Made by a program: the position numbers and the translations under genes
Notes under the pieces: generated by a model
The model's input: the letters and a program-made list of their open reading frames with translations, nothing else
What the model was told of the DNA's origin: nothing
The model's database searches: none
From: Leptasterias polaris
Taxonomy: Eukaryota; Echinodermata; Asteroidea; Forcipulatida; Asteriidae
Direction of reading: 5' to 3'
DNA length: 64,000 bases
NCBI GenBank assembly: GCA_037783415.1
Contig: JAZGTN010000089.1
Location: forward strand, 1,240,001 to 1,304,000
Part shown: positions 1-11,205 of the stretch, piece after piece
How positions within the stretch are numbered: position 1 is the stretch's first letter
How the letters are laid out: every line of letters starts with the position of its first letter

Positions 1-637
1 GATGAGTCACTGTTTTTTCCCCTTGTCTGTCGTCAGGGACTGGAATATTATATGATATCACGTTGGGTGGAGTCCTTTTCTCTAGTGATGGAGGTGTAGG
101 CAAGCATGATATGATAAGAGAAATAGAGGAACTTTGTCAAGGTCTAAAGGGAAACACAAATGGATTATCATCGTAGTAAATGAATAGACTTGGAAATTAT
201 GACTAAAATCGGAATGACTGCGGTTAAAAATCTGCAGAGTCAATTCGTTTCAAACAAAAAGATATTTCCCTCAATATTCCTATAAGAATTTCCGAAAGCT
301 GCTTTGTCACTTTTAAGAAAACAAAACCAAGATAGAAGCGGAATATAAACACGGAATGCAGTGAAAGAGATTCCATTAGGTGTCGTCCAACCGTAAAGAA
401 TAAACCCACCAAAGCAAACTCAACAAATCACACCATGGTTTTGATTCTTCCCTGGACCCAGTGGGGGCTCTTATCTCCTCTCCACCTCACCAACCCTTGA
501 ACTTCCAATTTCCACTTTCTGTTTTTCCTCAGCAACTGTTGCGTGAAAACAAAAACCGCTTATCCCCATCAGGTGAGGATATGAACTTTACTGTGAACTT
601 GTAAAATCTTGTGAAGGGAAAACAGATGCCAAGACTT
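1..637. other. non-coding, no recognisable feature
   Basis: AT-rich unique-looking sequence. I see no convincing exon, repeat or RNA gene. The 62-codon minus-strand frame at 224-412 has no splice context and no recognisable motif. Confidence 0.5.
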
Positions 638-853
638 CAAAGGGTTTCCTCCTATTTTTTTAGTGACTGGCCAGCAGGACCAGTTAGCTTTTCATTTTCA
701 CTAATTAATCCATCAACTTTTTTCACAAGTCCGTATTTCAAGAAATATGGATCCTTTTTAACACTGAACTTATCAGCTGGACCACTAGGGGATGATTTTG
801 ACTGGTACTCTGGTGTTTTAACTGGCATTTGGCCAACTGACCACTGATAAGGG
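638..853 (+). mobile_element. R1 repeat family, copy 1 (hAT-like non-autonomous element)
   Basis: This segment shares an ordered set of landmarks with segments at 16629, 53827 and 58460. They begin with a (C)AGGGTTT block, then GACTGGCCAGCAGGACCAG, a TCCATATTTCA-like block, a TTTTCAACACTGAACT-like block, a GACTGGTCCTCAGGTGTTTT-like block and GGCCAGCTGACCACT. The two outer GGCCAG/ACTGGCC blocks are roughly inverted, as in a fold-back element. No target duplication is clear here. The CAGGG start suggests hAT superfamily ends, which is an inference. Confidence 0.65.
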
Positions 854-2806
854 AAGCGGCCGCTTCACTGGCCAATGATCTCTCTTGTGTAGAATTTCGA
901 TTCCTCAGGAAAATTTCGATCAATCCATCAATTCTTGGCCCTGGTAATTTTTGGCCAAGTTTCAGGAAAACCATCAAATTATCAAAAACTAACCCAAGAC
1001 ATCCTGTAACTGTGTCATCATCTCTAATACATGCCAAGTTTTTAACTTTGTAGTGATTAATTTTAAGTCGCGATAGATTGGCAACCCTGGATTCCTACCT
1101 CTACCGCCTAGGTCTTCGCCTTGGAGATGCCCCACTGACTGCCCCCCTGGATGGAAGTGCTCTGTTGTGGTAAGAAACAACCTTACAAGAGTACTTCTAC
1201 AAGTACAATTAAGAATGAAAGTTTCTGCTTCAATATATCAGAGGTATCAGATTATAATTGTGTTTCATTAACTCGTTTCTATAAACATTGGGGGAGCACT
1301 TTTCACACTATCGAGTCAAATCCTAGAAAATAAACCCCAGGACATTCCTGGGGAATTTTAACCCCATAATCACCCCATTTTCCTGGAATAATACACACTC
1401 AAGATGCTATCCCCAGGGTTATCTGTCTTAACCGTACTCCCAAGCAGGGATAGCTATTTCCAGGGAAATGGCCTTTTCTTGAGAGTTTGCAAAGGTTAGT
1501 AAATCCAAAGTGAAAAGGTCAAACACATTTTCCTATGGATTTCCCAGGAAATTTGTGTAATGTTAATCTATTTCACATGACTCAATTACACATGTTTTGT
1601 CTTGCACTGTTGAGAGATGTTTGTGAAAATCATGTAATAAATATCTAATCTGAAAGTTCCTGTTGTTATGTGAACACTCCCAGCACATTAAATGTTCTGC
1701 CATTTTCCCCCTCAAAACTAATTACCCGATAATTAATGTTCTGTCATGTTCAATCAATGACAAGCAACATCTCAAGGTGACATAACTCGATATTATAGAT
1801 CTTTCATCTTGGTCATGTTTCACATATCAATACTAATCATACAAAAAGAGGACCAACCTTTTTTTAACAAGCCTCTGGTTTGATTGCAAAACAAAGAAGA
1901 TGGCTGACTTGTGATAAAGAATTGCAAATCATCTCAACTGGGACCAAGTTCCTTAGTGAACACAAGGGTCTGCTTCTGATCATAAGAAAGGAAAGGAAAC
2001 TAGGGTGGGGCATTTTGAGCGAATTTATTTCTTATTCTCCACTAGGAGGAGATAAATTCTCCTTCACTCTTGAGAAAATAAAAAGGTGAAGACATCCTAA
2101 TTAATCAATGATTAGAGCACAGTTTCACAAGGAGTTACCAAACAACAGAGGGAGGCAGGAAAACAAATACATTTTTACAACATTGTGATAACTCGCATGA
2201 AAAAGTTTCAAGCAATACATGTTTTTTCCAGCTGAAAGGAAAGTGTCTAACTCCAGACTGATCCTGATAACAACCTGTTTGTAGCAGGTTCATTTATAAC
2301 TGATGTCATTAAAGTTCCTGTGGATTTAATTGCCAGTGCCCTTGTGGGTTCATGAACTTTGAAGCCCACTTCAGACCCTACTCATTGAGTTCCGTCCCTG
2401 GTTAAACCATGGTTAAACCACCCACCTCAACAAACATTAAAAAGGTTCACAGATAATCAAGTGTGGAGAGACTGGAATGTACTGTACATGCACCAGCAAA
2501 GTGCAGGATAAACATTAGACTGTTAACACTGTGCAACTCTAGATCCAACATGAAACACTAACTAAGATAATTTATCCACTGCCCCCCCCCCCCATCAGAA
2601 AACTAGTCATTAATGAATCCTTTGAAGATTAAAGTTAAAGCATCTGTGAAGCTCGTCTTCACAAAAAAAGATGACTTTCATTCTTACCGAGCCAATTATA
2701 TACACATGAACAACATTCAGCGCCCCCTCCCTCCCCACACCCTTTTCCCTCCATCTTTATATTTCCATCCACTAAGGCAAAATACAAATAAAAACATGTT
2801 TATTAT
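854..2806. other. non-coding stretch with a short poly-C run
   Basis: No exon-like frame or repeat family is recognised. A C homopolymer lies at about 2582-2593. Short frames at 1151-1333, 1880-2089 and 2613-2816 lack splice signals or recognisable motifs and read as chance. Confidence 0.45.
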
Positions 2807-2953
2807 TTTCAAATAATAAACCACAAGGGAAACTGACTGGGTAAATTTTTAAATGATTTTGGGTTGAACAAAAAAAAATTGACTAGAGCGGGATTTGAAC
2901 CAACGACCTCCGGTTTAACGTGCCGGCGCTCTACCAACTGAGCTATCTAGCCC
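2807..2953 (-). mobile_element. tRNA-derived SINE (Asn/Val/Lys-like head) with 3' tail
   Basis: On the minus strand a tRNA-like head (2881-2953) is followed by AATTTTTTTTGTTCAACCC and a tail ending in CAGTTTCCCTTGTGGTTTAT. A second head with the same post-tRNA block lies at 62727-62823 on the plus strand, and a lone copy of the tail lies at 3131-3174. Sharing of flanking sequence beyond the tRNA makes this a dispersed SINE rather than a single tRNA gene. The T8 run just after the head would be a pol III terminator, which is odd for a SINE whose tail lies beyond it. Confidence 0.7.
2881..2953 (-). tRNA. tRNA-like sequence, anticodon loop ACGTTAA (GTT if read as a tRNA), probably SINE head
   Basis: The minus strand folds as a cloverleaf. 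The acceptor arm GGCTAGA/TCTAGTC pairs over 7 positions with one G-T. The A box TAGCTCAGTTGG is perfect, and the B box GGTTCAAATCC differs from consensus at one site. The anticodon arm has one C-A mismatch, and position 33 is C instead of the nearly invariant U, so decoding function is doubtful. A TTTTTTTT terminator follows. A tRNA finder would probably flag it, with or without a pseudogene tag. Confidence 0.5.
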
Positions 2954-2992
2954 TATGTTGGCAGTTTCCCTATTTTGTCAATATCTTTGTTC

Positions 2993-3008
2993 GGGGGGGG
3001 GGGGGGGG
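2993..3008. repeat. G16 homopolymer
   Basis: Sixteen consecutive G residues between the SINE head and its lone tail copy. Runs of exactly the same length occur at 16089-16104 (G) and 17782-17797 (C). Confidence 0.9.
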
Positions 3009-3130
3009 TGCCAGTCAGAAGCCATTCAACTGCAAACTGCCGTGTAGCCAGAGATCACACCCAAGTATATGATACAACCTGGGAAGCGGCAGCCAGGGGA
3101 TCACCATAAGGGGATGCGACTTTTTATATC

Positions 3131-3174
3131 AGATATCAAATAATAAACCACAAGGGAAACTGACAGGGTAAATT
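3131..3174 (-). mobile_element. solo 3' tail of the tRNA-head SINE
   Basis: About 40 bp nearly identical to 2807-2850 and in the same orientation, with differences such as ACTGACAGGG for ACTGACTGGG. No tRNA head precedes it. It is either a 5'-truncated second insertion or one of two direct repeats flanking the 2.8-3.1 kb segment. Confidence 0.6.
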
Positions 3175-3189
3175 TTCGTTTAAAAAAAA

Positions 3190-3258
3190 AGAGAAAAAAA
3201 AGGAGGCAGCCTCTAAAAAGGAAGCGGGCGGGGACGCTTAAGCATTTTCTATTTGGCC
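3190..3258 (+). mobile_element. Harbinger-type MITE, single end (diverged subfamily)
   Basis: The sequence GGAAGCGGGCGGGGACG, then an A/T-rich stretch, then ATTTGGCC followed by TAA matches the right end of the element at 7166-7522. The inner block differs (GCTTAAGCATTTTC instead of GATCAACTGGTATTT). No left end is visible, so this is a truncated copy or a related subfamily. Confidence 0.6.
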
Positions 3259-3261
3259 TAA

Positions 3262-5284
3262 AATAATAACCATCATCAAATCTGCATCTCCAAGCAACAA
3301 CAGAAAACCTTCCAGTGAGACACAGAACCCTTTGAACAATAATTATCCAACTGCATGATTTCCTTTGATCAAGAAGACAATCAAAACCTCAAAAACAAAA
3401 ACCTTTCAAGACGATTTCAACCAAATCAGGAAAGCTTTGAAAAAAGTTGATTCACCTGTACAAATTTCCATTAAAAAACCCGTCAGATTCCTCATATCTG
3501 AGAACAAAAACACAGACCTTGTCGAAACAATTTTATCCATTGTCAAATTTCTATTCAAACAAAAACAATTCTAACCACAAACTCTTTACATCTCCAACAA
3601 AAGAGTGAAGCCGTGGATTGCCTCCTGACGAAATATTCTCCACAATTTGCTTAATTGTGTCTCAACAGCTGGTAGTCTAATGAACGTTGGTTCTATAAAT
3701 TATGCACATTGCTGCACATGTCTTTTCATGTCTGCATAAGGAATGTTAACTCATAAATGAACAAAGACTCTGTACATATGAAACTTCAAAACACAGCTTG
3801 TGGGAACTGAATACATGTATGTACACTTTACATGTAGTGAATTAGACATCTAATGTTATTTGCAGACTCAGTTCTCACGGTGTGATAATAAACTACATAT
3901 GTTATTAAATATTTCCTGCCTAAGGATTGAAAGGATGGTAGCCATGTTTCTAATCAAAATTCTGCTCTTAACTAAGCAAGCGGAACTGACTAAATTTTGG
4001 ATTTTGATCCCAAATAATCAGACACTGCATATTTGTTATAAGTTCCCAAAAGTACAGAAAATAAAATGTTTCAAATTACTATAAGGAACATTTTGATTAG
4101 AAACAGCAAAACTGTTAGCCCATATACACCGATTCTGGGTGAAATCAAAGTCCAAACAACACTGGCAGCCATCATGGCGCGCTGATTTTGAAGCAATCTG
4201 GTACACTACTATAAAACCTGGCATAGTTACATGTAAACTACAGCATGGCGTCCATCTAACTTGGCAGTTATTTGACATTTATTATACAATATTTTTTAAA
4301 ATCTAATTAATACTATACTTCCCCCTTACAGAAACTGTTCAAACAGCTTGTCATATAAACCTTTTTCCCCCAAAAATAAAAGAGTTCCAAAATATCAAAC
4401 TGAAAGTTAATTTTGCAATTATTATCTTTTTAATGAGAAAGCAAATCAGCAGATGTGAAGCCTGTTGTATAATAAATCACATTTGTGTTTTTTGTTCCGT
4501 GTAATATCTCCGGTCCATAGTTTCTCTTTCATTCACCAAAAATATCCAAATATAACAGTCTGGTGCCTACCAATGACATGATAATGTTTGGTTGCTTTAA
4601 TTAGGTATACAGGGAATCTGACATAATTAATGGCTGCAGTTTGGTAAAAGTACATTGATCATAGCCATGATATGTTGAGTTGTGTCCTTAAAAAGTACGT
4701 CAAGTATTTGTGTAAGATTTCTCTATTTTTTTATGTCACCCAAGCTTAGTTTTACAACAGCTTTCGTTATTTTTTATGCCCAAACTCCTCTGCTTATACA
4801 TAGATGAAATATTGACTGTCATAGGGATTAACAAATGTAAAAGTGTCTTGTTGGGGGATTAAAGGGGATTAGCATACAACAACAGCAAACAGTTATCCAT
4901 CAGATTAAGTCAGATCATCCCCAACACTCTGGCAATCTCCATTATGTAGTGCAGGCTAGAAACACCTTAATCTCATTCTGGCTTTCAAGATGGTTCAAAT
5001 AAGGGGATAGAAGATTACATTTAAGATGGGGATTAGCCAACTAGATGTACTTTTCATATTTAGAATGTTCAAATTTTAGGGAAAAACTAAGTTTTGCACC
5101 AACTCAGCAGTTTTGGACACACACAAGTTGTTTGAGTGAAAAAGACTAACTGTAGAGCTATGAAAACAAGAATTCTTACATTCAACTTCCCCCTATTTTT
5201 TTTTTTTTGAACAAACCCAGTACTTTTAACTTTGTAACATTGATCATACATTGACCAAGTGCACAATTTATCATATCGGTACTC
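3262..5284. other. non-coding, no recognisable feature
   Basis: AT-rich sequence with no splice-supported frame and no family I can match within the window. The small frames at 3365-3574, 3860-4084 and 4036-4278 overlap on both strands and look random. Confidence 0.45.
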
Positions 5285-5420
5285 GATTTCACAAAGCACT
5301 ATTAAAGATTTATCTTAAGTTTTTCAATAATGCAAAAACGTGATTTGTATTGTGACTTCACACGTTGCTAGGAAATTAAAATTGATACACATCTTAACTT
5401 AAGATCAATCTAAGCTCTTT
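5285..5420. mobile_element. F4 fold-back MITE (TTTCACAAAG ends)
   Basis: The left end GATTTCACAAAGCACTATTAAAG and the right end CTTAAGATCAATCTAAGCTC plus TTTG form imperfect inverted ends. The same termini bound 13258-13695. Fold-back form, small size and no coding capacity fit a MITE. Confidence 0.5.
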
Positions 5421-5855
5421 GTTAAACCCTGCCCACAGAAACCATCTTTCCAGCCTAATAAATATGACTGTAATTTGGCTTTTAATAGGAGAAGAAATAC
5501 TTCTAATTTGATGGTTCTTGTCCATCAATTTGTACCCATGGTTCACATAGACTCACTACTCATTTCTACTCTAGAATGGTGAATATCCTACTACTACTAG
5601 GTCTGCAAATATTCAGAGCATTTGATAAACCACTGCTCATTATTGTAACATTGACATATTCATGAGATTTAAGCTGGGACTCAAGTCTGTCGGGATATGG
5701 TCATGGTGAACTTAATAATAGCATAATCAGATGATACAGTCATTGATAATTTATAGTACAACTTCAGAACACACTGTAACCTGTATATACTCTATGGTAT
5801 TACTATTATATACATGGTAGAGGCATGTGTGAAGTGATGGGTGTACTATACTCAC
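5421..5855. other. presumed intron 3' of exon A on the minus strand
   Basis: This stretch would begin with the GTGAGT donor of exon A if that exon is real. No further exon is recognised between here and position 1. Confidence 0.3.
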
Positions 5856-5991
5856 CAGGTCCACGGCCAGGACTGTTTATAAATGTCTTGGTATTGTTAC
5901 ATCCTTTCACCTCATCAAGAAACACATCATCTTCCAGCTCACCCCAGTTCTCCAAATCCAACCCCATAGCTGGCTCCACAATCAGCGACAT
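5856..5991 (-). CDS. exon A: candidate first coding exon of an unidentified minus-strand gene
   Basis: The first ATG after an in-frame TGA (33 nt upstream) opens 45 codons plus one base and runs straight into CCTG|GTGAGT, a strong donor consensus. A at -3 is favourable for initiation. The peptide starts MSLIVEPAMGLDLENWGE and is acidic and hydrophobic at residues 10-28, including DDVFLDEV, then polar, ending SPGRGP. There is no signal peptide or membrane span. The acidic part resembles a transcription activation segment, but that is only composition. I do not recognise the gene. The split codon (phase 1, G|GT) is the same as in the exons at 19536 and 31583, which suggests alternative first exons spliced to a common exon beyond position 1. 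It could be chance, since no homologue can be checked here. Confidence 0.5.
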
Positions 5992-6200
5992 CTTTGATTT
6001 GAGTCTGATTTGAGTCTGATTTCAGCTATCTACAAATACCATCTCACTACTAGTAGTACTACAGCTAGCCAGTAACCACCACACACCAGACTGACTAGTG
6101 TACTAATTACTATGCATGGTAGCCAGCCTATAACCAGATGTTATTGTGTATAAAGTAACAGCAGGCGATGTGTGTTACCAATGCATGGCTGGCTTATCAG
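5992..6200 (-). promoter_or_regulatory. presumed 5' leader/promoter region of exon A
   Basis: The minus-strand sequence before the ATG contains two tandem copies of an 11-bp unit (AATCAGACTCA) and a short upstream frame, ATGGTATTTGTAGATAGCTGA. No clear TATA box at a fixed distance or initiator is seen, so the start site is undefined. Confidence 0.25.
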
Positions 6201-7162
6201 TGGCTCCCCTCATTACAAGCTTCTTATGATGACAACATAAGAACACCTTGGCTGCACAAACGATGACCCCAAGTGTTTCAAGGCCACCAATTGACTGATA
6301 ATTGAAAAACAGGTCCTAATCCTGTTATGGTTATTTTAAGACCAGGGGAAATTAGATCAGCATAAAGGTTTTTGTAGCACTTGTTATTGCATAGAGAAAG
6401 GTCCTTTCTCTATGGTTATTGTAACCAATGGGTTTACACCAATTTTTGTTTCCCAACTGTTACTGGTTTCAATCAATACACGATTATCTACACCAGTGAC
6501 AAAACACACAGCCTTAAGAGTGGCCCATGTGAACTCTGGCCATTTGTAAGACCTTATGGTCTCCAAATAGAAATAAAGGCCATTAAGATTATTAAGTCTG
6601 GGGATTACTAAGAGATATAGCCAAGTAGTCAATACATTCAATAATAAGTTATGAATGGCTAGACTGACCAATGGCATGAGGTAGAGGCTCCTGGGGTCCA
6701 ACAGTCAGACCATGGGTCAACCTGGTCAAGGTTTCAGTTGCAGTGGTCAAATGTTTGTCTAAATGTTTTTTAAATGTTTCTGAACGATTTATGAACAGAA
6801 CAACAAACAAAATTGAGGGAAAATCTTCAACAACAAATATATAACTTTTTATTCATGAGTTCAAGCTTAAACCTTGCCACATTCGAGACTTTTTTTTTTA
6901 ACACACAGAAGAAAAAAAAATAGAAACTTTGATTTAAAAATAATTAGCTTTTAAAAACATATATTCAAAATCCAACTGAATCTACAACCTATGCTAGGCA
7001 CTGTTGTCACTTTAGAGTAGTGCGTTGCCCAAAAGCCAGCCTTTCCACCTGAAAAAACAGTCAAAATTCATTCCAAGTGGTCGGGCAGGCTAATTCCATG
7101 TTGAAAAGTATCCCTATTTAATATGAAATATTGACAAGTGTAAAGCTAAGGCCCAGTTAAGC
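6201..7162. other. non-coding, no recognisable feature
   Basis: The overlapping opposite-strand frames at 6381-6701 are antisense shadows with no motifs. Nothing else is recognised before the Harbinger MITE. Confidence 0.4.
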
Positions 7163-7165
7163 TAA

Positions 7166-7522
7166 GGCCAAATAAAAAAAAATACCAGTTGATCGTCCTG
7201 ATTTGTCCAAAAAGAGGAGGATGAGGGCCTTGTTATTTTTTATTTATTATTTTTTCCAAGATGGCCGCCAAGTATTTCAATTCAAACAGGCCACCAATTC
7301 TTCAGTTTGAAATCACCGCAAACTTTTTTATATCTATTTGTTGCATGAGGTAAGTTTACATCAAAAATTAAAATATATATGTCAAGGGTGGATTAAAAAT
7401 ACAAACATTTATATTTTTTTATTTTTGGAAAAATAAAAAAATTAAAATAAAATAAAAGAAGGATGCGGCCTCAAAAAAGGATGCGGGCGGGGACGATCAA
7501 CTGGTATTTTTTTTACTTGGCC
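7166..7522 (+). mobile_element. Harbinger-type MITE, complete (357 bp)
   Basis: The left terminus GGCCAAATAAAA..ACCAGTTGATCGTCC is the inverted form of the right terminus GGACGATCAACTGGTA..TTGGCC. The element is flanked by TAA on both sides (7163-7165 and 7523-7525). A sister copy at 17956-18310 lies in opposite orientation and is flanked by TTA. Three-base TWA target duplications with GGCC ends are the signature of PIF/Harbinger elements. There is no coding capacity, so it is non-autonomous. The interior carries a perfect splice donor, GAG|GTAAGT, at 7347-7355 and the block CCAAGATGGCCGCCAAGTAT. Confidence 0.9.
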
Positions 7523-7525
7523 TAA

Positions 7526-10500
7526 CTTGTCTCGCTAGCTAGTCACTGAAAAAAATTAAGGTCAAACAAACCCTAATAAAAATATCAGCTCCAAGTTCAA
7601 CTCCATTTTTTTTTTTTCCTGCAGAAATCGTTAAATAAATTCAACAGTAAATGCCAGTCTTATCACAATTCATGGATCACATTGATGCGAGTATCCTGTA
7701 CTGATCAAACCAACTGGAAAGAAACCCTCACACAAACCTCCTTCAACCGCTATCAAAACCAGGCTTCAACAAGTTGCAATTGGGCTTCACTATCAGCATT
7801 TCCCTATAAATAGACAAACCCCAAGCCCACCTAACGATGAAACCTTGGTTACTACATGAAGGAAGTTATATATTTCCACATTGAGGGAAATCGAGATTGA
7901 TGGAGAGCGTTCCCTCGGAGCCGTCTTAGAATCATGAGTCCTGATTAATAGTTAATAGGTCACTGAGGAGGAAATTAAGTGGAGAGAAGAAGATAACTTC
8001 TGATCGAATCAGTAAAAAGGTTAAAGGTTTTTTGTATTCACTTTGAAATGAACAGTAGTTGACGGAAAGAAAAAAATAGGAAAGGAGAACAACTATCATC
8101 AAGAAAAGTAAGACAAACTTTTAAGCTTGATAAAAATTTGGGTTGAGACAGCAGAACGGAGAGAATAATGATAGAGCCTTATTTGAAGAAGATGTAGGTG
8201 GGTGCCAAGTCATGAAGTGCTTTAATAAAGACAAGTGTGAGGACATTGTGTTGGGCAATGTTTCATTTATCAAATCATATACCACAACAAAATTTACAGA
8301 AATTAATTTCCCCCAAAGAACTTCTTCCAAGCATGACCGGTTCCCTAATAAGAAATTGACTGTCATGCTTATTTTACGAGTAAAATTACAACTGACTGCC
8401 TCCAGAAACAGCATTAAAATTGTATTCTTCTCAGACTAAAGGGAAGGGGTCCATTGACCTAAATTGGAGACTAAACGTTTTGTTTCGCCCCATTAGGGTA
8501 GATCACTGACCAGTCAGCATTGTATCATTGGTATTCCAACACAACGACGAAAGACAATTTCCCTTTTAAAACTACCTCATAATTAATTCTTATCCAAGCT
8601 GAAGAAAGATGCCTCTCTCCTCAAGTTAAGAATGACTAGTCTCCGCTGAGTGACTTTAACAATCTTTCCCTCCTCTTGAAACAAGAAACACATGGAGTAC
8701 CATCCCCTCCACAAAGTCTACCTTTTTCTTAAGCCTTTCCGAAGGAGATCCCTGACTTCCCTGTCAGGAAAACCTGGATTTTAACTTCCATGTTTGATTG
8801 ATTTATTGGGCAGTGAGATGAAGACAACATCTTTAAAGAATAGTCAGGGATCTTGAACTCATACAGAAGGAATTATTCGCACTTGAAGTTACAATTTATG
8901 ATCAAACAAACTTGAATCCTTGATTCTGATTGGTTGATCCATAGCAACAAGAATGTGATACTCAATTATATTGCATTGTCCTTATCAAACCCTATTCTAA
9001 TGCGCTGTGCTTGAAGATCAATTTGCTATCACACACGAGCTCATGGAATATGCGGAAAAATGTGTCTGACTCCAACTTGGCCATCGGCATCGTTGGATAT
9101 GGGATGCGGAAGCGCTTTATTTTTCTGTGTTCCACTCGTGCAAAAAGCTGTTGTGAAGTTGAAAAAGTGTGGAGAGCAGTGCTCCATGTTTACAATAACC
9201 AAAACCAAGGCAGCAATAACAAAGGCAGGGTGGTTTTGTATATTTATACTAATTTTGGAATTTGTGATTGACAAAGAGAAAACAATTTGGAACCAAATAA
9301 AGAAAATAAATGTAAACAAATACATCTGTACTGAGAAAGGTTCTGTTTGGCAATTTTGTTTACAACTTTATAAAATTGATAAAATACCTTAAGTTGCTAC
9401 GAGTATGATGTTTTACACAGGTTTGCTAAAAGAAATCATGAAAAACATCCCAAAATATACTACAGATTTAAGTTTGAGCCTTTTCAATATGCTGAGTATA
9501 TTTTGTCCCGCTAAGCAGTTTTTGAATCTTGGCTCTGGTCCAATGTTGAACTAAAATATATGAACAACTAAAACAAATTTTTGTTGAAGGTTAGTGGTAG
9601 GAACTCCAGGGTCACACGGGGTCAGCCCCAGGATAGCAATTGTTGTGGAATGTTTACACAGATTCCAAATGACTTTGGTTTAAGTAAACCTTTATCAGGC
9701 TCTGATTTCAACAAGGGACAAATACAAATATTTTGGCTGGCAACAATTGTTTATAAATCCTTGTCTGTTTGGTAGACTATACAACAGGTATTTGTTGTTA
9801 TGGTTCTGGATCAGGGTTACTATAGACTTAATACAGAACCACTAATTCTCCTGGGAAAATTGATTAATTTCAATCTGAAAGTTAACTGATCAAAAATTCA
9901 TTCCTGTACCAATCCTCCAGAGAAATATTGATATTCTGCCAAAGTCAAGAAAATAAACATTTATAGATCCCCTCCTCATTCCTTATTTTGGTTGCGGCAA
10001 TTGAAATAATCATATCAGATGAAAATGCTGAAAAACCTAACATAATTTGTCTTTCTGCTTTTGCACAATGTGACCATCAAACTGGGTGGTCAGGTTGATT
10101 GATTGGTAGGATCATCGAAAACCAAGGATGGGGATTGATTATTCTTCCAAGTTTCAAACACTTCCAGCTTGAAATATTTCCATTGAGTGGGCTTACATTT
10201 CAAGTAAATCATCATCAGACGTTGATTAAGTTCATGAGGTTTAAGTAAAGCCTCATTAACCTTACATCATAAATTATGAGGTCCTTGTTGCTTAAACCTC
10301 ACCCTAAGGCAAATATCTGAGCATAAATCCCAAATGCAATTGATCTCTGGTGTTTAATTCCACTCTAAGTTCTCTCAAATCTCCTTGCCTAAATCTTGGC
10401 AATACCAATTCAACTTCCGTCCACTTAAGAAAGTCAAAAGTATTTCTCAATCTTACCAGGGTCACGATATTGATCTCACCCTTGAGATGATTGTTCATAG

Positions 10501-10841
10501 AGGATAGACTCAACAACCACCTAAACCTCCCTTATCAAAGCGTCTTTAAGCGCCCAACAGCTCCCAGATAAACCCACATCATTATTTAACCTTTCAAAAG
10601 ACCAAGCCTTTATTGTTCCTTTTTTATTTTTCCATGGCTGACCTTCAGTAGTTTTCACACCTTGCATTCTTTATTTATTTTGGCGTCTGAGTGTATTTTG
10701 CTAGGCCTACTTGCTAAGGAAATCTTATGGGTAAACATACCACTGTTGCAGAGTGAAAACTCAGTGTAGCGAAAATTGAACAATGTCCAATGATGACATT
10801 TTTTTTAAAGTCACAACATCCAATCTACTGCAGAGTAATAC
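7526..10841. other. non-coding, no recognisable feature
   Basis: Over 3 kb without a repeat family that recurs in the window. Frames of 86-110 codons overlap on both strands at 8121-8439 and 9011-9392, with no domain, no splice context and low-complexity translations. Confidence 0.4.
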
Positions 10842-10845
10842 TTAA

Positions 10846-11201
10846 AGGCAATGTATACCTCTGATTTTCTTAACCGTTCGATTGTTTTAATCCTATATAA
10901 ATGTAAATATATACAAAAACCTAACATGTGAAAGTTTAATTTCAAAAGGTGGTAGTGAGATATTGCCAAATACCCGGAACGGCTATGTCCGCGCTGGAAG
11001 AATAATCCGTTTAGAAACTTTCCATGCAGGAACATTTCTTAGATTGAAATGTTTTTGAATCTCTCTCTCTTATTAAACCATGTTCCTTAGATTAGAAGGA
11101 AATTGTTTCTCAAAATGTGTCAGCAGCTGCAGTGCTTCTTACCAAGTAAGTTTTTATGACTATTATTTTTTTGGAGTAATTACCAAAAGTATACCCTCCC
11201 T
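10846..11201 (+). mobile_element. TTAA-flanked MITE, subfamily T1, complete (356 bp)
   Basis: TTAA at 10842-10845 and 11202-11205 bounds imperfect inverted ends: AGGCAATGTATACC at the left and AAAGTATACCCTCCCT at the right. Internal landmarks (ACCGTTCGATTGTTTTAATC, CCGCGCTGGAAGAATAATCC, CAGCTGCAGTGCTTCTTACC) recur in order at 17275, 23454, 25660 and 38335. TTAA on both sides recalls piggyBac-type target sites. The superfamily is an inference. Confidence 0.8.
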
Positions 11202-11205
11202 TTAA

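Noticed and set aside
9011..9392. Overlapping frames of 86-110 codons on both strands
   Set aside because: Mutual shadows in an AT-rich segment, no recognised family.
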